Of a stretch of 64,000 bases of DNA, positions 46,015 to 57,339 are shown in pieces. Within the stretch, counting starts at the first letter, position 1, and every line of letters begins with the position of its first letter. Source of the DNA: Dillenia suffruticosa (lineage: Eukaryota > Streptophyta > Magnoliopsida > Dilleniales > Dilleniaceae); the NCBI GenBank assembly GCA_033439265.1, contig JAVTVX010000009.1, positions 10,753,109 to 10,817,108 of the forward strand, read 5' to 3'. Position numbers and translations under genes: made by a program. The notes under the pieces were generated by a model. That model searched no databases, was not told the DNA's origin, and was given only the letters and a program-made list of their open reading frames with translations.

Positions 46015-48650
46015 AATGACAATGAATGGAGATAGTGTACCCTTCGAAATTTGTTCAACCACCACTTTTCAATGGTAATAATTATAGTTACCGGAAGTAA
46101 ATGATGCATAATTTTATAATCGCACAAGATTAGACTGCATGGGAAATCATTAAAGAAGAGATTGAGTACTTGACTGAAGAGATAAACGGTGTTCAAGTGC
46201 CGGTTAAGATGAAAAATGACACCTAAGGACAAGAAGGCATATCGGGCAAATTGCAAACTATCAACCTCCTGTACTTAGCACGAGCCTAAATAAGTATAAC
46301 CAAGTCTCTTCATGTATCGCAGCCAAAGAGATTTGGGAAAGATTTCAAACAACTTATGAAGAAATTGATCAAGCTTGAAAGAACAAGATCAGAATGTTGA
46401 AACAAGAGTATGAAGTTTTCAAGATGAAAAAAGAAGAAATTATCTGTGAAATGTTGACTCGTTTCAACACAATTACAAATGAATTAAGCTTGCGTAGAAA
46501 AAGTATATCTCAGGAAGACATGGTGGACAAGGTGTTAAGATGATTACCAGAGTCCTGGGAGCTGAAGGTCACTACCATTGAAGAGTCCAAGAATATCCAA
46601 ACACTAACCATGGATCAACTAGTGGGATCACTCATCACTCATGAAATAAAGTTGAGCATAAAAGGTTCGATGAGAGAAGCAAAAGGAAAAAGCATGACTT
46701 TCAAAGTTGACAGTAAGGAAAGCACCTCCGAAAGTGAAGAAGATGAAGAAGATGAAGAAGATGAAGAAGATTTCTCACTCGTAAATTCAAGAAATTCAAG
46801 ATGTGAAGAAGGAAAAAGGCAAAACCGGTTTCAAAAAGGCCAAAGAAGAAGGAGGAAATCCGATACTACGAATGCAAGAAACCTAGACATAGTAGAGTGG
46901 ATTATCCTCAATTGAAAAAGTCTGAAAAGAAATACAAGAAAGAGAAGAAGAAAAAGAAAGTGTGGCATGCAGTGATGAAAATGACACCTCCAGTGAAGAT
47001 AAAGTTGCTGAGAAACAACCAAATTTGTGCTTCCTGGTATTTGAGGAAACTCAGCAAGATGAGGTAAATTCCTTTTATTTAGACTCATCAAATTCCTTTG
47101 CTTCTAAAAATAAATTAATAATTGAGGAATTGCATGAAGCAGTACTAAAATCACAAAAAGATCTTAAGAAATTAACCAAAAGAAAACTCATTAATTAGAA
47201 AGGCTTTAGCTAAAGTAAAGAAACTAAGGCTATAGAGGTTTAGAACTTAAAAACAAAATTTGAAAATCTAAAAACTAGTTGCACTAGCAATAAGAATAGC
47301 ACGTCTGAAATAATAGAATTAAAAAAAAGCATTAGATGAAGAAATGAATGAAAACAAAAGACTTAATGCATTATTACATAAGTTTGTTCAACGTCAAGAA
47401 AAACTAGATGTGATACTTGGACCCCAAAGGACAGTATATGACAAAATTGATTTAGAATTTAAAACTAGAATGAATCAAAAGAAGCTTAACAGTTTCTTTG
47501 TGCCTAGTTCAAAATCTAGTAAAAGCAAGACTAAATGCTATGCATGTATGAAAATAGGACATGATCTTGAACACTATAAACTTCAAAAACATCCTAGTAC
47601 AAGCAAAGATAAAAGGACAACAAATCACTTGAAGTATACACAATGTTACAGAATAGGCCACAACACTAATGCATATTGGTTCAAAAGCATTGCACATAGA
47701 AGGGTCATAATGAAAGGGGTGCCAAAGATAGCTCAGACTATTATTTCAACTAACCTAGCCGGACCTAAGAAAGCTTGGGCACCGAAGGCACAGACTTGAT
47801 TGATCTTCCACTCAGGTATGTTTGAAGTCTAAGGAGGCTTTGGATTCATCATCCTGGTACAATGACAGTGGATGTTCAAGGCATATAATGGGAAATGCAT
47901 CAAGGTTTTCTAGCTTAGAAAAGAGAAAATGAGGAAGGTGGCTTTCGGAGATAATTCCAAAGGTAAAATTGTTAGAATCGGTAGCATAGGTAAGTCTTCT
48001 TTCTCAACTCAAATTCAAAATATCCTATTTGTTAATGGTCTAGTAGTTGACACTTCAATTTTAGGTTTGAACGTACTTTGGGTATGCTTCTCTTTCATAC
48101 ATGTATAACATAATTTATTTTTCTCAAATCTAAGTTTTACAAGTCCCTTTACAATATTTTTCCTAATTAGTCTTGTAAAACTTAGATTTGAGAAAAATAA
48201 ATTATGTTATACATGTATGAAAGAGAAGCATACCCAAAGTACGTTCAAACCTAAAATTGAAGTGTCAACTACTAGATCTTTAAAGCTACTTCATATAGAT
48301 TTATTCAAACCTACTAGGATTCAAAGTTTATAAAGGAAGCATTATAGTTTTGTAATCATTGATGACTTCTCAAGATTCATGTGGGTGTTATTTTTAGCCA
48401 AGAATGAGAAGATAAGTGAAGCCTTTATTAAACTATGTAGAGAGATTCATAACGAGAAAGAGTATTCAATTTGAAATATTAGAAGTTATCATGGTAAAGA
48501 ATTTAAAAATAGGATAATAGAGGAATTTTATGGAGAATATGGAATAGATTACAATTTCTCAGCTCCTAATACACCTTAACAAAATAGAGTTGTTGAGAGA
48601 AAAAATAGAACTCTAGAAGAGATAGCAAGAACAATGCGTCATAGGTACTT
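46015..48650 (+). pseudogene. SIRE-like gag, protease and integrase remnants
   Basis: Gag starts near 46019 and runs through several frames. Near 46865-46880 a knuckle reads YECKKPRHSRVDY, with the first and last Cys of CX2CX4HX4C replaced by Tyr (TGC/TGT to TAC/TAT). 46962-47198 and 47344-47799 read as SIRE-type Gag C terminus, with a second knuckle region CYACMKIGHDLEHY and the closing GPKKAWAPK. Protease WYNDSGCSRHIMGN lies near 47855-47895 with its DSG intact. Integrase resumes at about 48205 (KEKHTQSTFKPK, LLHIDLF, FVIIDDFSRFMWVLFLAK, APNTP, VVERKNRTLEEIARTM). An inverted duplication at 48039-48276 replaces part of the protease-integrase link. Confidence 0.8.
48039..48276. repeat. Perfect 105-bp inverted repeat with 28-nt loop
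   Basis: Left arm 48039-48143, loop 48144-48171, right arm 48172-48276; the arms are exact reverse complements as read. The right arm is in its native place, being readable copia integrase sequence (KEKHTQSTFKPK); the left arm is an inverted copy of it. RNA from either strand would fold into a 105-bp hairpin. Confidence 0.95.
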
Positions 48651-48659
48651 GATCTTATG

Positions 48660-51393
48660 ATTTTTCTCGTAACACATGGATTTATCTTATACGTTATAAG
48701 TCTAAATTATTCTCTAATTACTTTTACTTTGCAAATATGATTCAGATTCAATTTTTTCACATAATCAAAATATTTCACACTAACAATGCCATGAATATAA
48801 AGAAAAATCATTTATTCAATTCCTTACTCAACAAGGTACTCTTGTTCAAAGATCTTGTTCACGACCTCTTGACAACATGGTAGAGTGAAACAGAAACATA
48901 GGCACATTCTAGATATCATTCGAACCCTTCTCATAGCTTCCTTGTGTCTAAAAACATTTTGGGGGGAAGGCGCTCTTATAGTTGTCTACACTATCAACCA
49001 TATCCTGCTTTAGTCAACGGCAATATCTCTTCTTATGAATGATTATATAATCATGCTCTTGACTACCCCACTCTTAGAGTTTTTGATAGTATCTGCTTTG
49101 TACTCTTACAATCTCATGAGTATACTAAACTAAAACTAACAGCATGATTATGTTGCTTTCTAGTATACGGAGTAGAACATAAAGGGTATAGTTATTGGGA
49201 TCTATTGTCTCAAAACTTCGTATTTCTAGACACGTGACTTTTTCGGAATACAAAATGTTCTCAACTTTTTGTAAATTTTAAGTCACCAAATCTCCTCAGA
49301 TGTTATGTTCTATCCCAATTGTATCATTGTTTTTTGATATTTCTCTTGTAGGTTCCTCTAACAGCTCGACTTCACCTCCATGTTCTCCTATCGAATCCTC
49401 GGCATCTATGGATCCATCTACTCTAACCGATCACTCTTCGCATCCTTCAAATAATCACCTAATTTCAACTGTGCCCTTACTTTCGAACCATTCCTTCATC
49501 AATTTGGTTAAGTTACCCTCGCATCCACCTTTGTGATTTTTTTATTTATTCTACTATTGTTTCCCTATATGAATCTTGCACCTACTTTAGGACTAGTTTG
49601 ACCTGGCAAAAAGTAATGGCAGAAGAAGTACAGCATCTCACCAACACCAATACTTGGGACAATGTTGATTTACCTCCAAAAAAGTTTATTGTCAGGTACA
49701 AATGGATTTACAAAATCAAGACTCGAATTGGTGGTTCGGTTGACCCATACAAAACCTGACTTATGGTGAAAGACTTCACACATGAGTAAGTCACTAATTA
49801 TGAGGAGACATTTGCTTTTGTTGCTTGTTTAATCTTAGTCTACAACCTTACTATTGTTGCTGCTAGTAAACATCAATCACTATTTCAAATGGATATCAAA
49901 AATGTTTTCCTCAATGGCAATATCACCAAAGAAGTATATATGCAACCCTCACCAAGTTATGATCATCCACTAAATAAGATTTGTCATTTTCACAAAACCT
50001 TATATGGTCTCAAATAGGTACCTTGAGCATGATTTGCCAAATTTAGCTCTAACATTAGCCACTTTGGTTTTCATTCTGATACTTATGATCATGACCTATT
50101 TATTCAGAAATTAGATTAGTGGTACACTCTTCTTCTCTATGTCGATAACATGATCATCATCGGTAATAACACTAATGTTATCTTTACTCTCAAATCTTTT
50201 CTCTATCAACAATTTCAGATGAAGTATCTATGTACTCTCAGTTACTTTTTGAACCTTGAAGTCTCAGCTGATTAATTTGGGTACTTTTTGTAACACGCAA
50301 AATATGTTGTCGGTCTTATCTCTCATGTCGGTATCATAGATACTAAGATCGTCAGCCCTTCTCTTGAATCTAATGCTTACTTTTTAACTACTAATGCAAC
50401 TCTTCTTGGTGATAGTACTTTGCATCAATAACTAGTTGGTAGTTTTATTTATACCATTGTCTCGCATCTTGACATTGCACATGATGCTCACATTGTAAGC
50501 CAGTTCATGAGTGCAATACAAACCACTTACTTTTTGGATGTTCTTTATGTTCTTCATTATATTAAAGATATTTTATTTCATGGTTTTCACTTCTCTAGTT
50601 CATCTCCACTAAATTATGAGTATGTTATGATGCTGATTGGGACAGAAACCCAATTGATCGTCCCTCCACTATTGGATATTATTTATTTCTTAGTACGTCC
50701 CTCATTTGTTGGCATAGGAAGAAATAGTTTTCTCTTACTCTAGTACAGAAACAAAATTTCGAGCTCTTGCTGATGTCACTTATGAGCTCCTATGGTTATG
50801 ATGGCTTCTTCAAAATATGAGTGTCATCTCTTCCTTAGCCAGTCCTCTTAATTGCGACAATCATAGTGTTAAGCAAATTGCACACGATGATATCTTTTAT
50901 GAACGCACCAAACATATTGAGATTGACTGTCAACTTGCATCCTCCATGGCACAATTCAACTTGTTCATATCTCCTCCTAATCTCAAATTATGGATATCTT
51001 TACCAACTCACACTCAACTTGATGATTTCAAAATCTAATTTGTAAATTCGAGATGGTCGACTCCTCATCCTCTTGAGTCCGAGAGGGGATGGTAATACAT
51101 ATGTCCATAATGTCATTTTGTCATCATTGATTATCATTATCAGCATATATCCAAATATGTCAAGTTATATTATCATATATATCACAATATGTTAATATTC
51201 TATTAGCGTATATATATTACAATATGTTGACATCATATATTTAAAAAAATATTTGATGAATTTGATTTTTAGGTTTTTCCTTAAACAGAAATATACTAAT
51301 TTGTATAAATACTCCATTTTATTCGATATAGAAACACACAGAAATACAAAAAAAAAAAAAAAAAAAAAATTCTCTCTCTTCACTTATTTCTAC
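48660..51393 (+). pseudogene. Second Ty1/copia pol: integrase, reverse transcriptase, RNase H, 3' end
   Basis: Plus strand, no initiating region. The integrase tail lies at 48800-49300 (FLTQQGTLVQRSC, KHFGGKAL-type, RISRHVTFSEYKMFS), then a Ser/Pro linker (49300-49536) and reverse transcriptase at 49600-50290 (LPPKKFIVRYKWIYKIKT, FQMDIKNVFLNGNI, YMQPSPSYDHPLNKIC, LLLYVDNMIIIGN). The YVDD box is YVDN: the second catalytic Asp is AAC at 50147-50149. RNase H follows at 50430-51040 (IAHDAHIVSQFMSA, FHGFHFSSSS, HDDIFYERTKHIEIDC). Stops and frameshifts are frequent. It differs from the SIRE-like element before it; the join is near 48655-48670. Confidence 0.82.
51076..51393 (+). repeat. Polypurine tract and probable 3' LTR of the second copia element
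   Basis: GAGAGGGGATGG (about 51078-51089) follows the end of RNase H as polypurine tracts do. The LTR then probably runs from TGGTAATACATATG (about 51088) to TTTCTACA (about 51393), with an A-rich centre and poly(A) at 51349-51369. The limits rest on TG/CA only, since no 5' LTR is present. Confidence 0.55.
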
Positions 51394-52420
51394 AGCAAAA
51401 GATAGACTTTGGCTAGCAAAATTAATAGAAAACCTAGCAAAAGAAGTGCAGGCTCATTTGGTGTCTCAATATAAACAAGCATAACTAGGTGTGTATGGGG
51501 CATTTTGGATTGATTTCAATAATCGACTCTAGTCAAACCATATTACAAAATTTAAACAAATAAAACGGACCAAGTCAACTAAATCAAACCACACAAGACT
51601 AGGATGGTTCGATTTGGTTTATTAATTTTTCTATTTAAAACATGTTATGATGTAATTTTATCATAAATTTGTTTAATAATTAATAATTTCATTATAAAAT
51701 AGTAAAATAAAAATCCTAAAATATTAAAATTTTAATTATGATAATGGTAAAAATACTCAAAATAGTGAAAAAATAATAATCACACTTTTCTTTAAGAACT
51801 TTGGAATGTCAAAAATAATTTATAGTTTAGAAGTGACGAACTAATTATAAAAATAGAAAAAATAAAGATATATCAGATAAAGTAAGAATAAGTGTACGTT
51901 ATCAAGTAAAAAGAAATTAGGTGAAAGAAAAATCTTAACACTACAATTACTATCAACTGCAATTACGATTAATCGATTGATTTAATTCGGTTTAATACAG
52001 ATTATTTTAAATTAAATTAATAAAAAAATTAAAAAATGATTCAAAGAGAACACAATCTATTAGTAAAATTGATTTGGTTTGGTTTTTACACAAACCTAAA
52101 TCTAAGTTACACAATTGGATGCACCTCAAAATTGTTGAGTACATATTTGTGGTGTTCGTCCTTCCCGTTCTCCATCCTTCAAAACGGGCCGAGCCTGGGT
52201 CGGCCCGGCCCAATTGTCGGTCCTTCTTGGAATTCATGTCACACTCCCATTCAATTCTCCTCCAATGAGGTTTTTTCGGGTTCCCGCCGGCCAAAACTCA
52301 TCATCCATCCTCACCGCACCTTGCCATTCGATTAAAACCTTTTGTCTTCCGAATTACCAGTGTGTTTCCCGCGGCGCAAAGCACGTGTCAGGCGTCCACT
52401 CATCTGTAAGTATAGCCGCA

Positions 52421-52423
<3 letters not shown>
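51394..52423. other. Intergenic; possible MITE-like sequence, then 3' flank of the ATL43-like gene
   Basis: 51480-52110 has GGTTCGATTTGGTTTATT and TTGATTTGGTTTGGTTTTTA type words seen in hAT-like MITEs, without resolved ends. From about 52130 the composition is gene-like (GGGCCGAGCCTGGGTCGGCC, GCACGTGTC at 52381). It probably includes the 3' untranslated region of the minus-strand gene or a promoter of an unseen plus-strand gene. Confidence 0.3.

Positions 52424-52467
<44 letters not shown>
52424..52467. repeat. (GA)n microsatellite in the 3' flank of the ATL43-like gene
   Basis: About 22 GA units, some 30 bp beyond the stop codon; on the gene strand this is a CT-rich 3' untranslated sequence. 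Confidence 0.9.
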
Positions 52468-52470
<3 letters not shown>

Positions 52471-52499
52471 GAGAGTGAGAGTTGTGCAATAATACAGTC

Positions 52500-53855
52500 T
52501 CAGGGAACATCATCTGGAGGTGTTGGTGACCGTACAGGTGGACGAGATTGAGAAATCCAAGCCCTCCATCTCGAAACAACACCAGCCTGTCTTTGTTTGT
52601 GGTCTCTCTTGTCCTTGTCTGTAGAAGAGAACCTACTTAACCCTGTGATTTCCGACACGCATCTTACATTAATTACGTTTTCGCCACTATTCTTGTTCCT
52701 ATCCGCTTGGTCCCCTGTTTGGATTTCTTCTTCTTCTCCTACTCTGCCACTGCCACTGCCACTGCCACGGCCGTCGTTCAAGTGCAACTGCACCTGACGC
52801 TCCCCACCTCTCCACGTGGACGGCCAATATCCATTCATTATCATCTCTGATTGTAAGTACAAAAAATCGGACGGCTGTACATCACTCCATCTGTGTTGAT
52901 CATGTCCCGACACAATTATCCGGTGCTCGAACCGTTCCCTCTCTCTCTCCTCTTCCTCCTCCTCCTCCTTGTCTGCATTCAATAACAATCCGTCTTTCCT
53001 GGGCCGATCAAAGCATCCAACGGTAACAGCCGAATTCTGATTTCTTAAGCTATCCAAGGACCGTCGATTATTACTGTTACCACCAACCGAGTCAGACGAC
53101 TCATTTGACTTCTGCACCACGATCTGAATCATCCCCGTCCCTCTCTCACCGGCAGATGAATGCCGTCCCGAAACTCGCCGGAAACTCGGTAACTCCGAGT
53201 CGAATGACTCGCCCTTATTACTACTGGCTCTTCTGCTGCCGGATTCGAGATGGGTATTTTCGTCGACGAGAAGAATGTCCTCTGGGTCAACTCGGTATCG
53301 GCAAAGAGGACACGTTGAGTGGGCGTCGAGCCAGGTATCGATACATTCGACGTGGAAAGCGTGTTTGCATTTGGGAAGTAATCGGAGAACTTCGGAGGGC
53401 TCGAATTTGGTAATGCAAACGGCGCACTCGAGGCCTTCTTTTTGGCCTCGAAGAGAGCCGAACCGGAAAACCGGGAGAGATTCGACGATGGTGCGGTCGA
53501 CGCCGGAGTTTTTTCTTGCGGAGGACTGGAGGGCGCCGCCGCCTCGGGAATTGGAAGCGGCGGTTGATCTCTTGCAGTGTTTGGCGTAGAGGAGGAGTAG
53601 AAATGTAACGGAGAACAGAATGGTGAGGACAGCTATGATCACAGCAATGCTTGGTTTGAATGGAGATCCGTTTAATTTTTCTGTAGGTGGAGGTGGTGGA
53701 GGAACGTTTGCATCCGCCAGGCCTCCGCTAATGTTGTCGGCTGATGTTGAAACGGTGTCGTTTTGGGATGCTGATGATGAAGAGGAAGGTTTGAAATTAG
53801 GGAAGAGAAACAGAAAGAAAAAGAAAAGGGGTAATGGCTTGAAAACAGCAGCCAT
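52500..53855 (-). CDS. ATL43: RING-H2 finger ATL-family E3 ubiquitin ligase, ATL43-like
   Basis: Intact 451-residue, intronless frame, as usual for ATL genes; stop TGA at 52500-52502. Residues 1-25 are hydrophobic (signal-like), 26-60 Ser/Pro-rich, 69-92 a single membrane span ending in LLYAKHCKR, 116-140 a conserved stretch (NSGVDRTIVESLPVFRFG), then GLE at the GLD position (141-143) and the RING-H2 domain. Zinc ligands are C144, C147, C163, H165, H168, C171, C182, C185, with Pro161 before C163 and Trp175, all as in functional ATLs. The C-terminal half is low-complexity with Glu/Arg and Gly/Ser runs and ends near VVSRWRAWISQSR. The family transfers ubiquitin from an E2 to membrane-linked targets, often in defence or stress responses; the target here is unknown. 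Similarity to ATL43 is from recall of the family. It is the only intact gene in the window. Confidence 0.95.
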   Translation of the reverse strand: MAAVFKPLPLFFFFLFLFPNFKPSSSSSASQNDTVSTSADNISGGLADANVPPPPPPTEKLNGSPFKPSIAVIIAVLTILFSVTFLLLLYAKHCKRSTAASNSRGGGALQSSARKNSGVDRTIVESLPVFRFGSLRGQKEGLECAVCITKFEPSEVLRLLPKCKHAFHVECIDTWLDAHSTCPLCRYRVDPEDILLVDENTHLESGSRRASSNKGESFDSELPSFRRVSGRHSSAGERGTGMIQIVVQKSNESSDSVGGNSNNRRSLDSLRNQNSAVTVGCFDRPRKDGLLLNADKEEEEEEERERERFEHRIIVSGHDQHRWSDVQPSDFLYLQSEMIMNGYWPSTWRGGERQVQLHLNDGRGSGSGSGRVGEEEEIQTGDQADRNKNSGENVINVRCVSEITGLSRFSSTDKDKRDHKQRQAGVVSRWRAWISQSRPPVRSPTPPDDVP

Positions 53856-54045
53856 GTTTAACGGAGGAAACCAAAAATCTGGGGTTTGAGAAAGTTCTAA
53901 TATCTAATATAATCTCTGTACTTAGATAAGGAAAACGAGACATAAAAAAATAAAAAATAAGAGAGAGAGAGAGAGAGGAAGGGGGATGATTCTTACAGAG
54001 AGAGAGAGGGGGGGGCGAAAGAGAGAGAAGATCCAAAGCAGAAAA
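53856..54045 (-). promoter_or_regulatory. CT-rich 5' leader of the ATL43-like gene
   Basis: On the gene strand the 190 bp before the ATG contain three CT runs (complements of GA runs at 53962-53975, 53998-54008 and 54019-54028), typical of pyrimidine-patch leaders near plant start sites. No clear TATA box was found; AT-rich DNA begins beyond 54090. Confidence 0.5.
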
Positions 54046-54402
54046 GACAAAGACGTCTATGAGAAATGTGGAAGGAAGAAACCATGTGAAAATATGAACA
54101 CTAATACTAAAATATTATGATAAATTATCTTTAAATAAAAAATTTATTGTTATAAATATAAGAAATAAAATATTTTTAAATTAGATTAATTATTAATTTA
54201 TTTTAATATATAATATTATTTAATAATAGATTTGATTTTAATATATAATATATATTTTTTATCATATTATTTTAAATTTAATGAAATATAATAAAAATCA
54301 ATTAAATTTAAAATAAGTGATAGATATATGTTTGGTAACATGACAACACGCGGATGCTCACAAGGTTGAAGATGTGACGTCTATTGTCGACACGTAGTGT
54401 TA
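54046..54402. other. AT-rich upstream region
   Basis: No coding sequence. A more GC-balanced stretch at 54345-54405 includes GTGACGTC and GTCGACACG, possible bZIP-type sites, but distant from the gene. Confidence 0.3.
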
Positions 54403-54480
54403 ACCGAATAATTTATGATTAATGAAATAAAAAACTTGTAGACCGAATAATTTATGATTAATGAAATAAAAAACTTATTA
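54403..54480. repeat. 39-bp tandem duplication
   Basis: ACCGAATAATTTATGATTAA and the following GAAATAAAAAACTT occur at 54403 and again at 54442 without a mismatch over about 35 bp. Confidence 0.9.
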
Positions 54481-55323
54481 GAGATTAAGAGAAAATACTA
54501 AATGATCAAAACGATATCATTTTAAGTTATCTCCGATTTCTGGACAAAAGGATTTGGTAGGTCACACTAGTGATTTTAGGTCTCGAGACATTTTATTGAA
54601 CATCTGGATATCATCTGAATTTTGTTAGAAAATATTATAAAATATTTGAATATGACTTCAATACTATATTAAAATAAATTTGGATATAATTTTAATACCA
54701 CACCATATCGATAGAAATATGAACACCTCTAACAATAAGACATGGTAAAATATCCTCATATAACTTACAATAATAAATATGAATCATAATATTATATTAA
54801 TTGTTTTAACAAACTTGATATATATTCAAATTTTAATTATTGTAAATATAAAAATATAATATTAATAAAAATAAAAAATAAAAAAGTTAAATATTTTTAA
54901 AATTAAATTAATAAAATATGTGATATATTCTAAAAACATACTCGAATTGATTATTGTAAGTTACAAGAAGCAAGCGATAATGGATTCCTTTTGTGCGAAA
55001 TCAGACAAACTGAAAAAGGATAGAAAAGATGGGCAAGGAGAGGAGGCCGCCCAAGACAATTACACGAGAGAGAGAGGGGGGGGGGGATTTAACGGCCCAT
55101 CTTTGTGTAAGTTGACAAGTGAGTTTTAATAGAGGGAGGGCTTTTTGGTCTGAATGGCACAACATTCCATTCGGGGGGAAGGGAGAAGGATTCTGTATTA
55201 GATCTAGAAACGATGTCGTTGTCCATGTCCTCACCACATTACAGCATATGACATATAACGTACACACTTATCGATACCCTCTTTCTTACATCCTCTGCAC
55301 GTGACTCTGTTGGGAGAGGCACT

Positions 55324-55325
<2 letters not shown>
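54481..55325. other. Intergenic, unrecognised
   Basis: AT-rich to about 54960, then more balanced with a G run at 55078-55086 and GA words. Short frames here show no family features. Confidence 0.35.

Positions 55326-55393
<68 letters not shown>
55326..55393. repeat. (CT)n microsatellite, longest in the window
   Basis: About 34 perfect CT units, with a further CT cluster at 55460-55482. Confidence 0.95.
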
Positions 55394-55395
<2 letters not shown>

Positions 55396-55687
55396 GGCCC
55401 TCCAACACCGGCCCCGATACGTCCAATCACTTATTTGACATCCTCAATCGTCTTGCCCACCTCTCTCTCTCTTTCTCTCTCTTCAAAACTTTTATAAATT
55501 TAACGAAGAAAAATTATTCAAAAATTCCAATTACTATTGACTTTCTACACGTGAGACGCAGAACCAAGAGCAGCCTAGCCTTTTGTGCACGCCGTTGTTT
55601 TTAAAACCGAATGGATAAATAACTTGATAATCTATCAATTTATTAATTTATTAGTTGAATTGCTCGGATTATTTTACTATAATATCA

Positions 55688-55718
<31 letters not shown>

Positions 55719-56199
55719 TTTATATTATTTATTTTAAAATAAAATAAAATCTATATATTTATATATAAAATAAATTTATTCTATCAATAACATACGAATA
55801 TAAAAACATATTATCAAATAAAATTATAAAATAATTAATCGCACACATTAATTTTAGTTTTTAACTTGTCTATTGAAATAATTTCAATAGAAAGATTTTA
55901 AACCCAAATAATAGTATCAAAATATTATTCTAATTATTCAAAATAAACAAACAAAAATAATGATTATGAGTTTTTGAACAATTCAAAACTAATATAACAT
56001 CATAAAATTCAAATTTTAAAATTCAAATTTCAGAATCATCATAAATTATAACTTAATTTAATTTAGCCAAATTGTCGTCTAAGTCATCACTACATTCACT
56101 ATCATCATCATCATTAATTTGTGTATGGAAAATTGTTTAACCATAAACTTTTAAATCAATATCCCGATCTTCTCCTTACAATATGTTTTCTACTATATC
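55394..56199. other. AT-rich intergenic, with (TA)n at 55690-55715
   Basis: No coding or transposon motif recognised; includes one TA microsatellite of about 13 units. Confidence 0.4.
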
Positions 56200-57110
56200 A
56201 ATCTCATTATCTATACAAATGTCAGAATAAAAAAAATGCTAAAATTGAATAACAAAAATAAAAGTTTGCCAAGATTTGAGTAAGCAAAATAATATCACAT
56301 CTATTACTTTCAACAAAATTTTCATTAGACATTTCTTTTAACTCATCATGATCAAGTTCTTTGTCCAGCTCTTGGTCAACAACCCAAATATCTACCAATA
56401 ATTTGAAATAAGATAAATGAAATATGAAGAATGAAAGATAAAATGAAAAGAAAAACAAAAATTTCACACTCCACTTGTCAGGCCTACTAATTTTAAATGT
56501 TGACCGGACAAGTAAAGATCCAAAAGTTTCTTTCCCTTCTTGAAACAATGTGATTTCTACCGCTATATATTGCCTATCTTAAACCACTAACTTCTCTATA
56601 ATAGCCAATAAACCTTTCATAACTTCAGGCATGTGGTTGAAACTATCCTTCTTATATTGGAAAGCAGATTTCAACCGGTAGGCAGCTGTGTGCAAATTTT
56701 TCTTCAACATTTTATTGCACCTTGCATTAATAATATCAATATATGGTCGGAACAGGCTTTTTTTTTAATAATTTCTAAACAACTCTTGAATGCCTTTGAT
56801 TATCCTAAACATTCCTTCATGCACATATCTTGAAGAAGACTTCTCATCAGAATCACAAATATGCAATAAACACAATATATGACACATGATCTTTGCAATA
56901 GTGAAACTATTATTACAAAATCTTTCATCCAAAGTAATTTATCACATTTCCTTCCCTCTATCTTGTTTGAGCTTACTTTCAAAATTTGAGTTTGTTACTA
57001 ATGCCTCCAAGTGTTCCTTTTAGTCGTGAAGACTTTTTAATACAATGAAAGTAGTGCCAAATTTTGTTTCAGCTGGCCGAATAATTTCTCTCCAATTGAA
57101 TTTTACTTTT
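56200..57110 (-). pseudogene. hAT-superfamily transposase remnant (C-terminal half)
   Basis: Minus strand, several frames. KFCNNSFTIAKIMCHILCLL and DEKSSSRYVHEGMFRIIKGI (about 56770-56960) match the plant hAT region before the dimerisation domain. INARCNKMLKKNLHTAAYRL, FQYKKDSFN and MPEVMKGLLAIIEKL follow (about 56590-56740), then ITLFQEGKETFGSLL and DKWSV (about 56480-56560). hAT transposases cut and paste with 8-bp duplications; no ends were located. Stops separate the pieces. Confidence 0.7.
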
Positions 57111-57339
57111 AGATGTGGGTATATATAAAAGATAAAAGAAGTATCACCAATTTGTAGAGTGAAAAATTAAGTGATAAAATTTGAAATAAGAAAGAGTTAC
57201 GACTTTTAGAGACAAATTAATTTAACTAATATTCTGATCCGCTAACGATGATTCGAAAATCATTTGGGTAGAAATATTTAATAATATTAAAAATATAGGT
57301 AAAGAGATTCTTAGCGTATTTAGGAGTCGAGTTTAAATA
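57111..57339. other. Short AT-rich spacer
   Basis: Nothing recognised between the hAT remnant and the LINE remnant. Confidence 0.3.

Larger units (their letters stand above)
44935..48655 (+). mobile_element. SIRE-like Ty1/copia retrotransposon, 5' part
   Basis: LTR-type sequence (44935-45930) with CTATAAATGCC at 45052 as a possible TATA box, a primer-site region, gag, protease and the first part of integrase, all on the plus strand. The left border coincides with the end of the gypsy LTR at 44934; the right part stops inside integrase near 48655, where a different copia element begins. Gag with a long C-terminal coiled-coil region and two knuckles is characteristic of the SIRE/Maximus group. 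Confidence 0.75.

Noticed and set aside
52597..53889. Plus-strand frames across the RING-H2 gene
   Set aside because: Antisense shadows of the intact ATL43-like gene.
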